From Saccoglossus kowalevskii (taxonomy: Eukaryota > Hemichordata > Enteropneusta > Harrimaniidae), in NCBI RefSeq assembly GCF_000003605.2, contig NW_003120421.1, positions 29,466 to 48,108 of the forward strand: DNA of 18,643 nucleotides, read 5' to 3'. The position numbers were made by a program, and so were the translations under genes. Of this stretch, positions 18,148-18,643 are shown piece after piece (position 1 is the first letter of the stretch; the number at the start of each line of letters is the position of its first letter). The notes under the pieces are model-generated. The model was not told where the DNA came from and did no database searches. It saw nothing but the letters and a program-made list of their open reading frames with translations.

Positions 18148-18643
18148 GTTTGTATACTAGTACTGTCAAGTCATTAAATTGTTAGTGTTTTTGCAATTTT
18201 GTATGTACCTTATTTGCTCCACTAGAAACACATCTCCAATAGAACCACAAATACATCAAAAATCATGTTTGATATATACTGAATTTTAAAATAATACAAA
18301 TTTTGCTCATTTAAATACCTCGTAATTAACATTAGCGCATTCACTACTAATAATAAGTAAATAATACCCAACCATAATACTATGATTGGACTACACAATG
18401 TTTTTTTGTTAACTTTTCGATTTTTGGGAATTGTAAAAGAAATATAATGGGTACTGTACCAAGACCAAAGGAAATTTCCATTCATTGCGAGATCTCACGT
18501 ATTGTGAATTATGCACGGATTTGAACGTCTGCAATGAAAAACAAATGATTTGATTTTGAAGTCGAGGTCGAAATGCCTGTCTTTAGACATTTAGGGTCAT
18601 AAAAAGTATAAATGTGCAGTATAAATGGGTGAAATGGATTTAA
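18148..18643 (+). other. NAB intron, continuing past the window
   Basis: It begins GTTTGT after the NCD2-encoding exon. The conserved continuation of NCD2 (HEL...NEAA-type residues) is not found in any frame here. The next exon must therefore lie beyond 18643. The sequence is AT-rich with no other feature recognised. Confidence 0.75.

Noticed and set aside
18515-18526. Minus-strand GTTCAAATCC resembling a tRNA T-loop
   Set aside because: No A box, anticodon arm or acceptor stem could be placed around it.

Overview
The window is eukaryotic nuclear DNA from an animal. It is AT-rich, its genes are split by GT-AG introns, and about half or more of it is non-coding sequence studded with small transposon relics. 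Two protein-coding genes can be read with confidence, both on the + strand. The first is the proteasome lid subunit PSMD3/Rpn3. The second is a NAB-family EGR co-repressor. The presence of NAB, the close match of both proteins to vertebrate orthologues, the intron density and the mobile-element content fit an invertebrate deuterostome or another slowly evolving marine invertebrate (a hemichordate would fit). The species cannot be fixed from sequence alone.

Layout. Positions 1-84 may hold the tail of PSMD3 exon 1 (tentative). Ten confident PSMD3 exons lie between 382 and 7581. Splice phases agree at every internal junction and the reading ends with TGA at 7579-7581. The PSMD3 introns carry a ~460-bp foldback element (617-1076), a fragment resembling a hAT end (1104-1131), a possible tRNA-derived SINE relic (1638-1696), two copies of one ~165-bp repeat (2599-2762 and 4885-5062), and a pair of 66-bp direct repeats around an ATT-rich tail (3497-3784). 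The 3' UTR follows, with candidate poly(A) signals between about 8.9 and 9.5 kb and a hairpin at 8251-8293.

From about 9.5 to 13.4 kb no gene is recognised. This stretch holds a perfect 34-bp palindrome bracketed by an 8-bp direct repeat (12164-12212) and a CpG-richer patch that may be repeat-derived (11440-11800). A CpG-enriched region at about 13.06-14.03 kb has a CArG box, CRE-like sites, a TATA box and a strong splice donor. I read it as the NAB promoter and non-coding exon 1 (inference). The putative NAB intron 1 (13855-17450) contains a split duplication, a TA-flanked MITE (14750-14961), and a 1237-bp terminal-inverted-repeat element (16173-17409) ending 41 bp before the NAB coding-exon acceptor. 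The NAB exon (17451-18147) encodes the start codon, the NCD1 domain and the beginning of NCD2. The rest of the gene lies beyond the window.

The two genes have unrelated jobs, protein degradation and repression of EGR targets. Their adjacency may still matter: the human orthologues sit on chromosomes 17q21, 12q13 and 2q32, which are HOX-bearing regions, so this pair may preserve an ancestral linkage. I found no evidence for a wholly new multi-gene system. The most unusual items are the small palindromic and TIR elements and the immediate-early-like promoter architecture.
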